A DNA stretch of 9,180 nucleotides from Hyphomicrobiales bacterium (GTDB lineage Bacteria > Pseudomonadota > Alphaproteobacteria > Rhizobiales > Devosiaceae). Positions 1-6,480 of the stretch are shown here, in pieces. Each line of letters opens with the position of its first letter. Within the stretch, counting starts at the first letter, position 1. The DNA lies in assembly GCA_027082895.1 (NCBI GenBank), contig JALWTJ010000039.1, positions 1 to 9,180 on the forward strand. Direction: 5' to 3'. A program made the position numbers and the translations under genes. A model generated the notes under the pieces. It searched no databases, was not told the DNA's origin, and worked only from the letters and a program-made list of their open reading frames with translations.

Positions 1-140
1 GCCCGGGCTTCGCCAGCAAACACCAGGGGCGGGAATTTTGCCAGCCGGGATTCGGCCCGCTCCAATGCAGCCTGATCCGGATAGGTGGGCATCTGCAATG
101 CCGTCTTGTTGCGCCAGGAATCAGGGGTCCATTTACTCAT
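1..140 (-). CDS. Class II 3-deoxy-7-phosphoheptulonate (DAHP) synthase, N-terminal fragment
   Basis: This is the 5' part of a gene that runs off the left edge; 46 complete codons are visible. The peptide begins [12 protein letters not shown] and continues through MPTYPD and a stretch ending [11 protein letters not shown]. The SWR...YPD...[10 protein letters not shown] pattern is the characteristic N-terminus of class II (plant-type) DAHP synthases. These condense phosphoenolpyruvate and erythrose 4-phosphate in the first step of the shikimate pathway, in the cytoplasm. Two in-frame ATG codons are possible, at 146 and 140. A weak GAG motif sits about 7 nt before the ATG at 140 but only 1 nt before the one at 146, so 140 is preferred. 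The metal-binding and catalytic residues lie outside the window. The gene is divergent from the VIT-family gene across about 200 bp. Symbols used for this enzyme vary (aroF, aroG), so none is given. Confidence 0.85.
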   Translation of the reverse strand, partial: MSKWTPDSWRNKTALQMPTYPDQAALERAESRLAKFPPLVFAGEAR

Positions 141-200
141 TTTCATACTCGATAGCTGTCATTCGACCGGGACGTTGAAACGCTTTAACAAGCAAACAGG

Positions 201-224
201 ATTATGCCAAGCGCCATCTGGCGC
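201..224. promoter_or_regulatory. Palindrome next to a -10-like hexamer in the DAHP synthase / VIT intergenic region
   Basis: GCGCCA-TC-TGGCGC at 211-224 is a perfect 6-bp inverted repeat. Read on the minus strand it lies directly upstream of CATAAT (206-201), which matches five of six bases of a -10 box for the leftward DAHP synthase gene. No good -35 is present at the expected distance (the hexamer there is CCCGTG). The palindrome occupies the place a -10/-35 spacer would have, so it could be an operator. This is inference from position only. Confidence 0.2.
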
Positions 225-254
225 ACGGGAGGCGCGCAAAAGGGCAAATTCGGG

Positions 255-283
255 TTTGGATTGAGAGTGTGGCAACCTATACT
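255..283 (+). promoter_or_regulatory. Candidate promoter of the VIT-family transporter gene
   Basis: TATACT at 278-283 differs from the sigma-70 -10 consensus by one base. Weak -35 candidates lie 16-17 nt upstream (TTTGGA at 255-260 or TTGGAT at 256-261). Transcription from here would start near 290. That is downstream of an in-frame ATG at 269 and upstream of the preferred ATG at 338, so it supports the shorter protein. I see no recognisable iron-responsive operator (Fur, Irr or RirA type), but short degenerate sites could be missed by eye. Confidence 0.3.
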
Positions 284-326
284 GGCTGGTGGAATCGGCA
301 CGCCGGTTTCTCAGCGTTCACCCAGC

Positions 327-330
327 GGAG
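327..330 (+). promoter_or_regulatory. Ribosome binding site fixing the VIT-family start
   Basis: GGAG is followed by a 7-nt spacer before ATG 338. It decides between ATG 338 and the upstream in-frame ATG 269, which has no comparable motif. Confidence 0.6.
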
Positions 331-337
331 TTCCGCC

Positions 338-1066
338 ATGGACCATTCCCACGACCCCCGCGACATCGCGGACCGACTGGCCGGCGGCCCCGACATCAAT
401 TATCTCAGGGACTGGATCTATGGGGGAATTGACGGGGCCGTAACCACCTTTGCCGTGGTGGCAGGAGTGGTGGGGGCCGAGTTGAGCGCCGGCATCGTGC
501 TCATTCTGGGGGTGGCCAACCTGCTGGCGGACGGGTTTTCCATGGCCGCCTCCAACTATTCGGGCACCAAGGCAGAAAACGACGATTGCACCCGCATCCG
601 GCAGATCGAAATGCGCCATATCCGTGCCCACCCGGAAGGGGAGAGGGAGGAACTGCGCCAGATCTACCGGGCCAAGGGGTTCGAGGGGGAAGAACTGGAA
701 CACATGGTGGCCCTGCTCTCGCGCCATGAGGAGGTGTGGGTGCAGACCATGCTGAGCGAAGAATACGGCCTGCCCAACGTGCAACGCTCCCCCTTCAAGG
801 CGGCCCTTGCCACCTTTGTCGCCTTCATCCTTTGCGGCGCCGTTCCCCTTCTTCCCTTCATCGCGGGCCTGCCTGCCAGTGCCCCGCTGGCGGCGGGAGC
901 AACGGGGATCGTCTTTTTCCTGATCGGGGCCATGAAATCGAAATGGTCCACCCAGAGCTGGTTCTACAGCGGGGCGGAAACCCTTGTCATCGGCATGGGG
1001 GCGGCTGCCATGGCCTATGGGGTCGGGGTGCTGCTGCGCGGACTGGCGGGCGGCGCGGGCCTGTAG
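338..1066 (+). CDS. VIT1/CCC1-family Fe2+/Mn2+ transporter
   Basis: This 242-aa integral membrane protein belongs to the VIT1/CCC1 family, which moves ferrous iron or manganese out of the cytosol. Five hydrophobic segments are visible at roughly residues 29-48, 52-70, 155-176, 182-200 and 212-234, the expected family number. The first starts with IYGGIDGAVTTFAVVAG, the family signature, with Asp32 at the conserved transport position. Segment 2 contains GVANLLADGFSMAASNYSGTK. Between segments 2 and 3 is a charged cytoplasmic helical domain (about 80-150) rich in Glu and Met (EREELRQIYRAKGF, HEEVWVQTMLSEEYGL). In the structurally known plant VIT1 this region binds metal through Glu and Met residues. 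The start at 338 is chosen because GGAG (327-330) lies 7 nt upstream; an in-frame ATG at 269 would add 23 unrelated residues and has no ribosome binding site. The gene is monocistronic and convergent with the ABC exporter. Iron versus manganese preference cannot be told from sequence. Confidence 0.9.
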   Translation: MDHSHDPRDIADRLAGGPDINYLRDWIYGGIDGAVTTFAVVAGVVGAELSAGIVLILGVANLLADGFSMAASNYSGTKAENDDCTRIRQIEMRHIRAHPEGEREELRQIYRAKGFEGEELEHMVALLSRHEEVWVQTMLSEEYGLPNVQRSPFKAALATFVAFILCGAVPLLPFIAGLPASAPLAAGATGIVFFLIGAMKSKWSTQSWFYSGAETLVIGMGAAAMAYGVGVLLRGLAGGAGL

Positions 1067-1080
1067 GACATGCCCTTGCA

Positions 1081-1109
1081 GCGCGCGCCCTTGTTTTTCG
1101 GGCGCGCGC
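1081..1109. terminator. GC-rich stem-loop between convergent genes, possible bidirectional terminator
   Basis: GCGCGCGCCC (1081-1090) and GGGCGCGCGC (1100-1109) form a perfect 10-bp stem with a 9-nt T-rich loop. The stem sits between the VIT-family stop (1066) and the stop of the ABC permease (1128), where a shared terminator is expected. Neither strand has a T tract directly after the stem, so this is not a canonical intrinsic terminator. It may block transcripts less efficiently or protect 3' ends. Confidence 0.4.
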
Positions 1110-1127
1110 CGGTTGCATCTGACTGAA

Positions 1128-1892
1128 TCAGTTTGCCAGATTTTTCATGGCCCGCGCCCCGGCAAGAACCGACAGGACGGCGATCACACAGGCAATCACA
1201 AAGGCAATCAGGGTGGAGGTGGAAAGCGCATCTCCACGAAATGCTGCCCGCAGACCGTTCACAACATGCTTGATCGGGTTGAAATCGGAGACGACCTGCA
1301 ACCATTCCGGGGCAAGGGACATGGGCAGCAGAATGCCGGACAGCAGCAGGATCGGCAGGGCGAGGGAGTTGACCATGGGTGCAAGGGCGTTCTCGTTCTT
1401 CACCAGAAGGGCAGCGCCATAGGACAGGCTGGCAAAGGATGCGGCCAGAAGAGCAATCAGCAACAGGGCAACAAGAAAGGCTTCAGGGGAAATTCTCAGG
1501 CCGAACAGGAAGCTGAGCCCTGTCAGCAGTGCTCCCTGCAGGGTCACGACCAGCACATCGCGCGCCACCAGTCCGCCAAGCAGTGCGGTGGGCCGCATCG
1601 GGGCTACCAGCATGCGCTCGATTACCCCAGCCCGCCATTCCGCAATCATGCCGAAACCGACGAAAGCGGCGCCAAAGATCCCCAACTGAACGAGCAGGCC
1701 GGGAACGAACACACGCCAGGAATCCCCGGGCGGGAAACCGGGTGCATGGGATACAGCTTCCAGCACCGGCCCGAACAGGGTCAGGTACAGTATGGGTTGC
1801 ATCAGGGAAATGATGATCCAGACCGGGTTTTGCAGGGCCAGCAGCAGGGAACGGCTGAACACGACCGATGCATCAGAGAGATATTTTTTCAT
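1128..1892 (-). CDS. ABC-2 type exporter permease (DrrB-like)
   Basis: This 254-aa membrane protein is the transmembrane partner of the ATPase encoded just upstream. Six hydrophobic segments are visible at about 24-42, 61-83, 106-130, 137-163, 171-192 and 226-247. The ABC-2 family pattern is clear: an N-terminal amphipathic stretch before NPVWIIISLMQPILYL, the EWRAGVIERMLVAPMRP loop, and the late LSGILLPMSLAPEW ... NPIKHVVNGLRA motif that precedes the last segment. DrrB, NodJ and related permeases share this architecture. The start is supported by AAGGA (complement of 1901-1905), 8 nt before the ATG. Only 18 nt separate it from the ATPase stop, so the two genes form one operon, transcribed ATPase first. 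One ATPase plus one six-segment permease suggests an exporter that works as a dimer of each. The substrate is unknown; candidates are drugs, lipophilic toxins or a polysaccharide or lipid. Confidence 0.88.
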   Translation of the reverse strand: MKKYLSDASVVFSRSLLLALQNPVWIIISLMQPILYLTLFGPVLEAVSHAPGFPPGDSWRVFVPGLLVQLGIFGAAFVGFGMIAEWRAGVIERMLVAPMRPTALLGGLVARDVLVVTLQGALLTGLSFLFGLRISPEAFLVALLLIALLAASFASLSYGAALLVKNENALAPMVNSLALPILLLSGILLPMSLAPEWLQVVSDFNPIKHVVNGLRAAFRGDALSTSTLIAFVIACVIAVLSVLAGARAMKNLAN

Positions 1893-1910
1893 TTTTCAGA
1901 TCCTTTTCAT

Positions 1911-2924
1911 TCAGTCGCGCAGGGACCGTCCCGTCAGGGACAGGAACACATCATCAAGGGTGGGTGACGCCACTTCGATGGCAATGGCATCAATGCTGGT
2001 TTCATTGAGCCTTTTGACCAGTTCGGGCAGCCGGGCGGGGCCATTTTCAACCTGCATCTGCACAAGATTGCCGTTTATCATCGGCTCGGTGGTGGCAATG
2101 GTTTTGGCAATCCCAGCTGCACCCGATGCGTCCGAGTTGGTGCGCAGGGTCAGGCTGATGGTGTCTCCGGCAATGGAACTGCGCAATTGTGCGGGCGTCC
2201 CCTGCCCGACGATCCTGCCATGATCAATGATCAGGATCCGGTCGCACAGGGCATCGGCCTCGTCCATATAATGGGTGGTCAGAAACAGGGTGGTGCCGAA
2301 ATCATCCCGCAATTTTCGGATATGGTCCCACAGATTGGCGCGGGACTGGGGATCAAGTCCCGTCGTGGGCTCGTCCATGAACACCAGTTCGGGCTGATGG
2401 ATCAGTCCCATGGCAATATCAACCCGCCGCCGCTGGCCGCCGGACAGGTCCGAGCATCTGCTTTCCCATTGCCCGGCAAGATCAAGGGCAGCAAACAGGT
2501 CGCGTCCCCTCTTTTTCGCCTCGGATCTTGACATTCCGTACAATCTTGCCTGCCAGACGATCTCGTCCCCGGCCCGGGCTTCATCCGACGTACTGCCACG
2601 CTGGGATACATAGCCGATATGCCGCCGAATGCTGGTTTGCTGGGTATGCAGGTCAAATCCGGCCACGCTGGCCGTCCCTTCCCCGGGTTTGAGCAGAGTA
2701 GTGAGCATTTTCATGGTCACGGATTTTCCCGCCCCGTTGGGCCCCAGGAACCCGACAATCTCTCCTTCACGCACGTCAAAACTGATGCCCCGCACCGCCT
2801 CCGTGACCCCTGAACGGTTCATGAAGCTTTTTTCCAGCCCGTTGGCCCGCATCATCCATTTTGTCCCGGACCGGCCGGAAGTTTTTGTGCTAGGCTCGCT
2901 TCGAACCTGTAACTGATCCCGCAT
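1911..2924 (-). CDS. ABC exporter ATP-binding protein (DrrA-like)
   Basis: This 337-aa cytoplasmic ATPase energises the neighbouring ABC-2 permease. All nucleotide-binding motifs are visible: Walker A GPNGAGKS (61-68), Q-loop Gln108 in YVSQ, signature LSGGQRRR (160-167), Walker B LVFMDE (180-185) followed by PTTGLDP, and the switch His218 in TTHYMDEAD. The C-terminal extension (about 255-337) ends ASPTLDDVFLSLTGRSL, the tail typical of DrrA-type drug-export ATPases. Walker A is followed by Val69 where Thr is usual, a conservative-looking oddity. The start at 2924 has GGAGAG 4-6 nt upstream. The next in-frame start upstream, at 2954, would place the first codons inside the promoter/operator region and lacks a ribosome binding site. 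Divergent transcription from a MarR regulator suggests induction of the pair by a toxic ligand. The exported compound is not predictable. Confidence 0.9.
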   Translation of the reverse strand: MRDQLQVRSEPSTKTSGRSGTKWMMRANGLEKSFMNRSGVTEAVRGISFDVREGEIVGFLGPNGAGKSVTMKMLTTLLKPGEGTASVAGFDLHTQQTSIRRHIGYVSQRGSTSDEARAGDEIVWQARLYGMSRSEAKKRGRDLFAALDLAGQWESRCSDLSGGQRRRVDIAMGLIHQPELVFMDEPTTGLDPQSRANLWDHIRKLRDDFGTTLFLTTHYMDEADALCDRILIIDHGRIVGQGTPAQLRSSIAGDTISLTLRTNSDASGAAGIAKTIATTEPMINGNLVQMQVENGPARLPELVKRLNETSIDAIAIEVASPTLDDVFLSLTGRSLRD

Positions 2925-2928
2925 AGGG

Positions 2929-2934
2929 CTCTCC
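2929..2934 (-). promoter_or_regulatory. Ribosome binding site fixing the ABC ATPase start
   Basis: On the minus strand this reads GGAGAG, followed by CCCT and then ATG (2924-2922). It selects ATG 2924 over the in-frame start at 2954, which has no such motif. Confidence 0.6.
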
Positions 2935-2947
2935 AAATTTAGTTTGA

Positions 2948-2989
2948 TTGACAAGTATCTTATGAATCAAGATATATCGGAAATGTCAA
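2948..2989. promoter_or_regulatory. Opposed promoters and candidate MarR operator
   Basis: A perfect -35 hexamer TTGACA is present on the plus strand at 2948-2953 and another on the minus strand at 2989-2984, pointing toward each other. The plus-strand hexamer is followed after 17 nt by GATATA (2971-2976), a poor -10. The minus-strand hexamer is followed after 16 nt by ATTCAT (2967-2962), also poor. Both -10 positions overlap a 19-bp inverted repeat at 2956-2974, TATCTT-N7-AAGATA, of the size and symmetry of MarR-family operators. A repressor dimer bound there would cover both promoters, giving autoregulation and exporter control. The hexamers and palindrome are seen directly; promoter and operator function are inferred. 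Confidence 0.5.
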
Positions 2990-3639
2990 GTGACAGTTTT
3001 CCTTTTCTCGTGAACAGACTGATTGCCGCTGCCCGCAGCGAGCAGAATGCCATCAACATGTTCGAAGAGGCGCTGGGGAAAATGAACGGCACCAACCGCA
3101 CGGACATGCGGTGCGCCGACATCATTCAGCGCTTCGGCCGCCTGACCGCGGGAGAACTGGCGGAGGAAACCGGCCTGACGACCGGGGCCATCACCACCAT
3201 TATCGACCGGCTGGAAAAGGCGGGCATCGCCCGACGGGTGCGTGATACATCCGACCGGCGCAAGGTCTTTGTCGAGTTGACGGATTTTGCGCGGGACGTC
3301 AGCGACATCACCTTTGCCCCCATGGGGGAGGCATTCGACATGGCGATGAAGGGAATCTCCAAGGAGGAATTGCGCGTCATCGCGCACTATCTGGAGTTCA
3401 CTGCCCGCCTGAACCGGGCCTATGCCCGCTTGCTGGAAAGGCATGCTGCTCCGGCGAAAAGCGACGAGAAGGCGCTTCTGGAACGTGCACAGTCCTTTGC
3501 GCAGGCGGCACGGGCACTGAACGATGAACTGGCGGCGAGCTGGGGAGAGGAACCCGACACGCCCCCGGTTGCGGGCAAGGGACCATTACCGGCGGGCCCG
3601 GGCCATGGGGCGGCGGACGAAAAGGCAAAACCGAAATAA
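2962..3639 (+). CDS. MarR-family transcriptional regulator
   Basis: This 225-aa cytoplasmic DNA-binding protein has the MarR winged helix-turn-helix at about residues 61-108: LTAGELAEETGLTTGAITTI forms the helix-turn-helix, then IDRLEKAGIARRVRDTSDRR, with the DRR wing typical of the family, and KVFVELT. Flanking helices (about 14-45 and 115-162) would form the dimer interface and ligand pocket. The tail after residue 162 is rich in Ala, Pro and Lys and probably disordered; many MarR proteins are only about 140-170 aa, so this one is long. The start is uncertain. ATG 2962 lies inside the candidate operator, while ATG 2983 coincides with the predicted transcription start and would give a leaderless mRNA. 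Neither has a good ribosome binding site, and a TTG at 2944 is less likely. The gene is divergent from the DrrAB-like exporter, which it probably represses, and convergent with gor, 22 nt away. Confidence 0.85.
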   Translation: MNQDISEMSSDSFPFLVNRLIAAARSEQNAINMFEEALGKMNGTNRTDMRCADIIQRFGRLTAGELAEETGLTTGAITTIIDRLEKAGIARRVRDTSDRRKVFVELTDFARDVSDITFAPMGEAFDMAMKGISKEELRVIAHYLEFTARLNRAYARLLERHAAPAKSDEKALLERAQSFAQAARALNDELAASWGEEPDTPPVAGKGPLPAGPGHGAADEKAKPK

Positions 3640-3661
3640 GCGTGGGCAAAAGGAGGCGGGA

Positions 3662-5038
3662 TCAGACCCGCTCGCCCTCCAGAATGGTATAGGTGGGCTC
3701 TTTCATGGTCACCAGTTCCTCGGCGGCCACCGGATGCACGGCAATGGTGGCATCGAAGTCGGCCTTGGTGGCCCCCATGGTTACGGCGATGCCCACCATC
3801 TGGATCATTTCCCCGGCACCGGCTCCCATGATGTGCACCCCCAGCACCCTGTCGGTCGCCGCATCGGTGATGAGCTTGAACAGCGCCCGGGTCGGGCTGT
3901 CCACGAAGGAATGGTTCATGGGCTTGAAACGAGCCAGATAGACGTTGATCTCGCGGTATTTTTCCGAAGCCTGGGCCTCGGTCAGGCCAAGGGTTCCGAT
4001 CTCGGGGCTGGAAAAGACCGCCGTGGGCACGACGGACAGATCAACGGTGACGGGATCGTCATTGAACTGGGTGCGGGCGAAGGCATGCCCTTCCCGAATG
4101 GCCACCGGGGTCAGGGCGGCACGGCCGTTGACATCGCCCACCGCAAACACGGAGGGACAGGTGGTGCGGAAATGTTCGTCCACGGGAATTTCCCCGTGAA
4201 TGCCGGTCTTAACGCCGATGTTCTCCAGCCCCAGCCCCTGCACGTTGGGCACCCGCCCCGTGGCGTACATGACCTGATCCACATCGTGCTGGAAATCGTC
4301 GGTGCAGGTAACGCACAGTCCTTTTTCCGTTTTTTCTATGGCCCTTGGCTGGGTGGCCAGACAGACCTTTATTCCGCGATGGGTCATTTCCTCGGTCAGC
4401 CCTTCACGCAGGTGCATGTCGAAGCCGCGCAGGATCAGGGCACCACGATAGGCAAGGGTAACATCCACCCCCAGACCGTTGAAAATGGAGGCAAATTCCA
4501 CCGCGATATAGCCGCCCCCCACAATCATGATGGATTTGGGCAGGGTTTTCAGGTCAAAGGCCTCGTTGGAGGTAATGGTGTGTTCTATGCCCGGAATGTC
4601 CGGCACAAAAGGCTTGCCGCCGGTGGCAATCAGGATCTTTCCGGCTGTCAGAACTTCGCCACTGCCCTGCAGCTTTACCGAATCGGGGGACAGGATCATG
4701 GCCCGGTCGGCGCGGGTTTCCACCCCGGAACTGGACAGGAGCGACGCATATATGCCTTCCAGCCGTGCAATTTCCCGATCCTTGTTGCTGCGCAGTACGG
4801 ACCAGTCAAAGCTGGCCTGCGTGGTCCATCCGAAGCTCTTGGCCAGTTCGAACTGGCCGGAAAAGCCGGCGGCATAGGTGAACAGCTTCTTGGGAACACA
4901 CCCGCGGATAACACATGTGCCCCCCAGCCGGTATTCCTCGATGACACACACCCGGGCGCCGAAACCGGCGGCGATCCGTGCTGCGCGCACGCCCCCGGAG
5001 CCCCCTCCGATCACGATGAGATCAAACTGTTCCGCCAT
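3662..5038 (-). CDS. gor: Glutathione-disulfide reductase
   Basis: This 458-aa cytoplasmic flavoenzyme uses NADPH to reduce glutathione disulfide to two glutathione molecules. The FAD-binding site is GGGSGG (11-16). The redox-active disulfide is GGTCVIRGCVPKK, with Cys42 and Cys47. The NADPH site is GGGYIAVEFA (174-183), with Arg198 and Arg204 where NADPH-dependent glutathione reductases carry paired arginines, rather than the acidic residue expected of NADH-dependent lipoamide dehydrogenases. The second FAD motif is FAVGDVNG (298-305). The C-terminal dimer region carries the catalytic pair His435/Glu440 in HPVAAEE, where HPTAAEE is usual. The length is normal for the family. ATG 5038 is preferred because the FAD fold begins almost at once; an upstream in-frame start at 5107 would encode 23 extra residues read through the terminator hairpin. 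The upstream ribosome binding site (GGGGTGG) is weak. It lies downstream of rpiA and the DUF2059 gene on the same strand, but a terminator intervenes. Confidence 0.94.
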   Translation of the reverse strand: MAEQFDLIVIGGGSGGVRAARIAAGFGARVCVIEEYRLGGTCVIRGCVPKKLFTYAAGFSGQFELAKSFGWTTQASFDWSVLRSNKDREIARLEGIYASLLSSSGVETRADRAMILSPDSVKLQGSGEVLTAGKILIATGGKPFVPDIPGIEHTITSNEAFDLKTLPKSIMIVGGGYIAVEFASIFNGLGVDVTLAYRGALILRGFDMHLREGLTEEMTHRGIKVCLATQPRAIEKTEKGLCVTCTDDFQHDVDQVMYATGRVPNVQGLGLENIGVKTGIHGEIPVDEHFRTTCPSVFAVGDVNGRAALTPVAIREGHAFARTQFNDDPVTVDLSVVPTAVFSSPEIGTLGLTEAQASEKYREINVYLARFKPMNHSFVDSPTRALFKLITDAATDRVLGVHIMGAGAGEMIQMVGIAVTMGATKADFDATIAVHPVAAEELVTMKEPTYTILEGERV

Positions 5039-5086
5039 GGTCTGCCACCCCGGTTCTGCGTGCTGAATGATGTTCAGGCGATTGCC

Positions 5087-5117
5087 ACAAAAAAGGGCCC
5101 TGCACAAGGCAGGGCCC
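5087..5117 (-). terminator. Rho-independent terminator between the DUF2059 gene and gor
   Basis: On the minus strand, GGGCCCTGC (complement of 5117-5109), a 5-nt loop and GCAGGGCCC (complement of 5103-5095) form a perfect 9-bp GC-rich stem. Six T residues follow (complement of 5094-5089). This is a textbook intrinsic terminator, 83 nt after the DUF2059 stop and about 50 nt before the gor ATG. It implies that most rpiA-DUF2059 transcripts end before gor, or that the hairpin works as an attenuator. Confidence 0.85.
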
Positions 5118-5200
5118 CTGATGGGAGCACAAATTGATTGCGCGGATTCTCAGGCCGAATGATCCGGTGGAGGCAACGGCCTGCCGCCGAACCGCAGCTG

Positions 5201-5716
5201 CTAGAGGTCGATGCCCTTGGTGCGCAACTCCGCCTTGACCTTGGCAAAGAATTCGGTGTTCAGGTTGGCCTGGAACAATTGCATGACCGTTGCCAGCTCG
5301 TTGTTGATCTCGGCATTGGTCTTGGCCAGCTTGGCCCCGACCGGGCTTTCGTAGAATTTCACGATCTCGGCCAGTTCATCCATGGAAAAGCGGGTGGCGT
5401 AAATGCGGGCAAACTGGTCGAACAATTCTCCCTTCTTGTCGGCATATTGCTGGATGACGACGCCGATGGCATCGCTGACCTGGTCGGTAATTTCCGGGTT
5501 CAGGGCCACGATGGTACGCATGGAATCGATGCCGGTCTTGATCAGGGCGGTTTCGTAAATCTGCGAGGTGTCGGTCAGGTCCACATATTTGCGCGCAAGG
5601 GCAATATGTTCGGGCGTGAGTTCCTGGGCGGAAACGGCGGTCGGCGCCCCAAGGCTCAGCAACACGAGCAGGGCGACAGCAACAAGGGAATTGAAGGAAC
5701 GAACAAGGTGGTTCAT
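5201..5716 (-). CDS. Secreted DUF2059 domain protein
   Basis: This is a 171-aa protein of unknown function. Residues 1-30 form a clear Sec signal peptide: positive residues in MNHLVR, a hydrophobic core VAVALLVLLSLG, and a signal peptidase I site at VSA-QE. The mature protein is predicted to be periplasmic. The mature part is almost entirely helical and carries the DUF2059 pattern, with FSMDELAEIVKFYESPVGAKL (about 110-130) as its most characteristic element (FxSPxGxKL). The length is typical of the family. AGGA about 10 nt before the ATG supports the start. Its start lies 38 nt after the rpiA stop on the same strand, so it is probably cotranscribed with rpiA. A terminator follows it. Members of this family often sit beside rpiA and gor in related bacteria as I recall, but no biochemical role is established. 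Confidence 0.85.
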   Translation of the reverse strand: MNHLVRSFNSLVAVALLVLLSLGAPTAVSAQELTPEHIALARKYVDLTDTSQIYETALIKTGIDSMRTIVALNPEITDQVSDAIGVVIQQYADKKGELFDQFARIYATRFSMDELAEIVKFYESPVGAKLAKTNAEINNELATVMQLFQANLNTEFFAKVKAELRTKGIDL

Positions 5717-5754
5717 GGGTAGGTTTTCCTAACAGTTAAGCGGCATGAAAGGCA

Positions 5755-6480
5755 TCAGGTGTGAAAATCGCCCATTCTTTCAACGCCATCGGGCCCGGCG
5801 ATATAGGCGGCACGGCACAGGTTCAGAAACAGGCCATGCTGTACCACACCGGGAATTTCAAGCAAACGGTTTGAAAGGCGTTCTGCATTCGAAATACGGC
5901 AAAATCGTGCATCCACTATGTAATGGCCACCATCGGTCACATAGGGCTTGCGGGCGGCATTCCGGCGCAGGGACAGGCCGGTCTGTCCGGCGGGCGCGTC
6001 GGCAAATTCAGGCAGCAGGGCCTCTATGGCCAGCCGGGTGGCGCGCAAACCGAACGGATTGACCTCTATGGGCAGGCTGAAGGCGCCAAGCTGGGCGACC
6101 TTCTTGCTCTGGTCGGCAATCACCACCATGCGCCGGGAAGCGGCAGCGACGATCTTTTCGCGCAAAAGCGCCCCCCCTCCCCCCTTGATCAGGGACAGGT
6201 CGGGAGCAATTTCATCGGTGCCGTCAACGGTAACGTCCAGTTCAGGCAGATCATCAAGGGTGGCCAGAGGAATGTTCAGGGCAGCGGCCTGGGCATGGGT
6301 GCGTTCGGAGGTGGGCACACAGACACACCGGAAACCGTCGGCCACCATGGTGCCGACAATGTCCACAAAACAGGCGGCGGTGGAACCGGTTCCCAGCCCC
6401 AGATGCAAGGGGCGATCCGCCGGAGCCACCAGATCCGCAGCGACTGCCTGCGCAGCCATTTCCTTTTCGCTGTCACCCAT
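5755..6480 (-). CDS. rpiA: Ribose-5-phosphate isomerase A
   Basis: This 241-aa cytoplasmic enzyme interconverts ribose 5-phosphate and ribulose 5-phosphate in the non-oxidative pentose phosphate pathway. Diagnostic motifs are present: the phosphate-binding loop LGLGTGSTA (27-35), DGTDEI (86-91) with Asp86 and Asp89, [11 protein letters not shown] (99-109) with Lys99 and the catalytic base Glu108, then ADQSKKV (122-128), EVNPFG (139-144) and HGLF (215-218). The spacing of Asp86, Asp89, Lys99 and Glu108 matches the E. coli enzyme with an offset of five. ATG 6480 is preferred: AGGAG lies 11 nt upstream, and the in-frame GTG at 6513 lacks any ribosome binding site. It is the first gene of the minus-strand group that continues with DUF2059 and gor. 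It supplies ribose 5-phosphate for nucleotides, and the same pathway feeds erythrose 4-phosphate to the DAHP synthase at the left edge. Confidence 0.95.
   Translation of the reverse strand: MGDSEKEMAAQAVAADLVAPADRPLHLGLGTGSTAACFVDIVGTMVADGFRCVCVPTSERTHAQAAALNIPLATLDDLPELDVTVDGTDEIAPDLSLIKGGGGALLREKIVAAASRRMVVIADQSKKVAQLGAFSLPIEVNPFGLRATRLAIEALLPEFADAPAGQTGLSLRRNAARKPYVTDGGHYIVDARFCRISNAERLSNRLLEIPGVVQHGLFLNLCRAAYIAGPDGVERMGDFHT

Noticed and set aside
269..337. N-terminal extension of the VIT-family protein from ATG 269
   Set aside because: It has no ribosome binding site, the added residues are unlike the family, and the best -10 box (278-283) lies downstream of this ATG. A GGAG site marks ATG 338.
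984..1967. Long plus-strand open frame antisense to the ABC permease
   Set aside because: It is a shadow of the minus-strand gene: the product is rich in Gln, Gly and His, with no recognisable domain and no ribosome binding site, while the opposite strand encodes a clear six-segment permease.
3640..3661. Terminator between convergent MarR gene and gor
   Set aside because: The 22-nt gap has no inverted repeat and no T tract on either strand.
5039..5107. Longer gor product starting at 5107
   Set aside because: The extra residues would be translated from the terminator hairpin and its T tract, and the FAD fold begins right after ATG 5038.
3524..5137. 537-codon plus-strand open frame across gor
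   Set aside because: It is an antisense shadow caused by high GC at third positions. The composition is Gly/His/Gln-rich and the opposite strand carries all glutathione reductase motifs.
1949..6264. Shared 14-mer ATCATCAAGGGTGG at about 1950 and 6250
   Set aside because: Both copies lie inside coding sequence and encode Thr-Leu-Asp-Asp in the ABC ATPase and RpiA. This is chance codon similarity, not a dispersed repeat.
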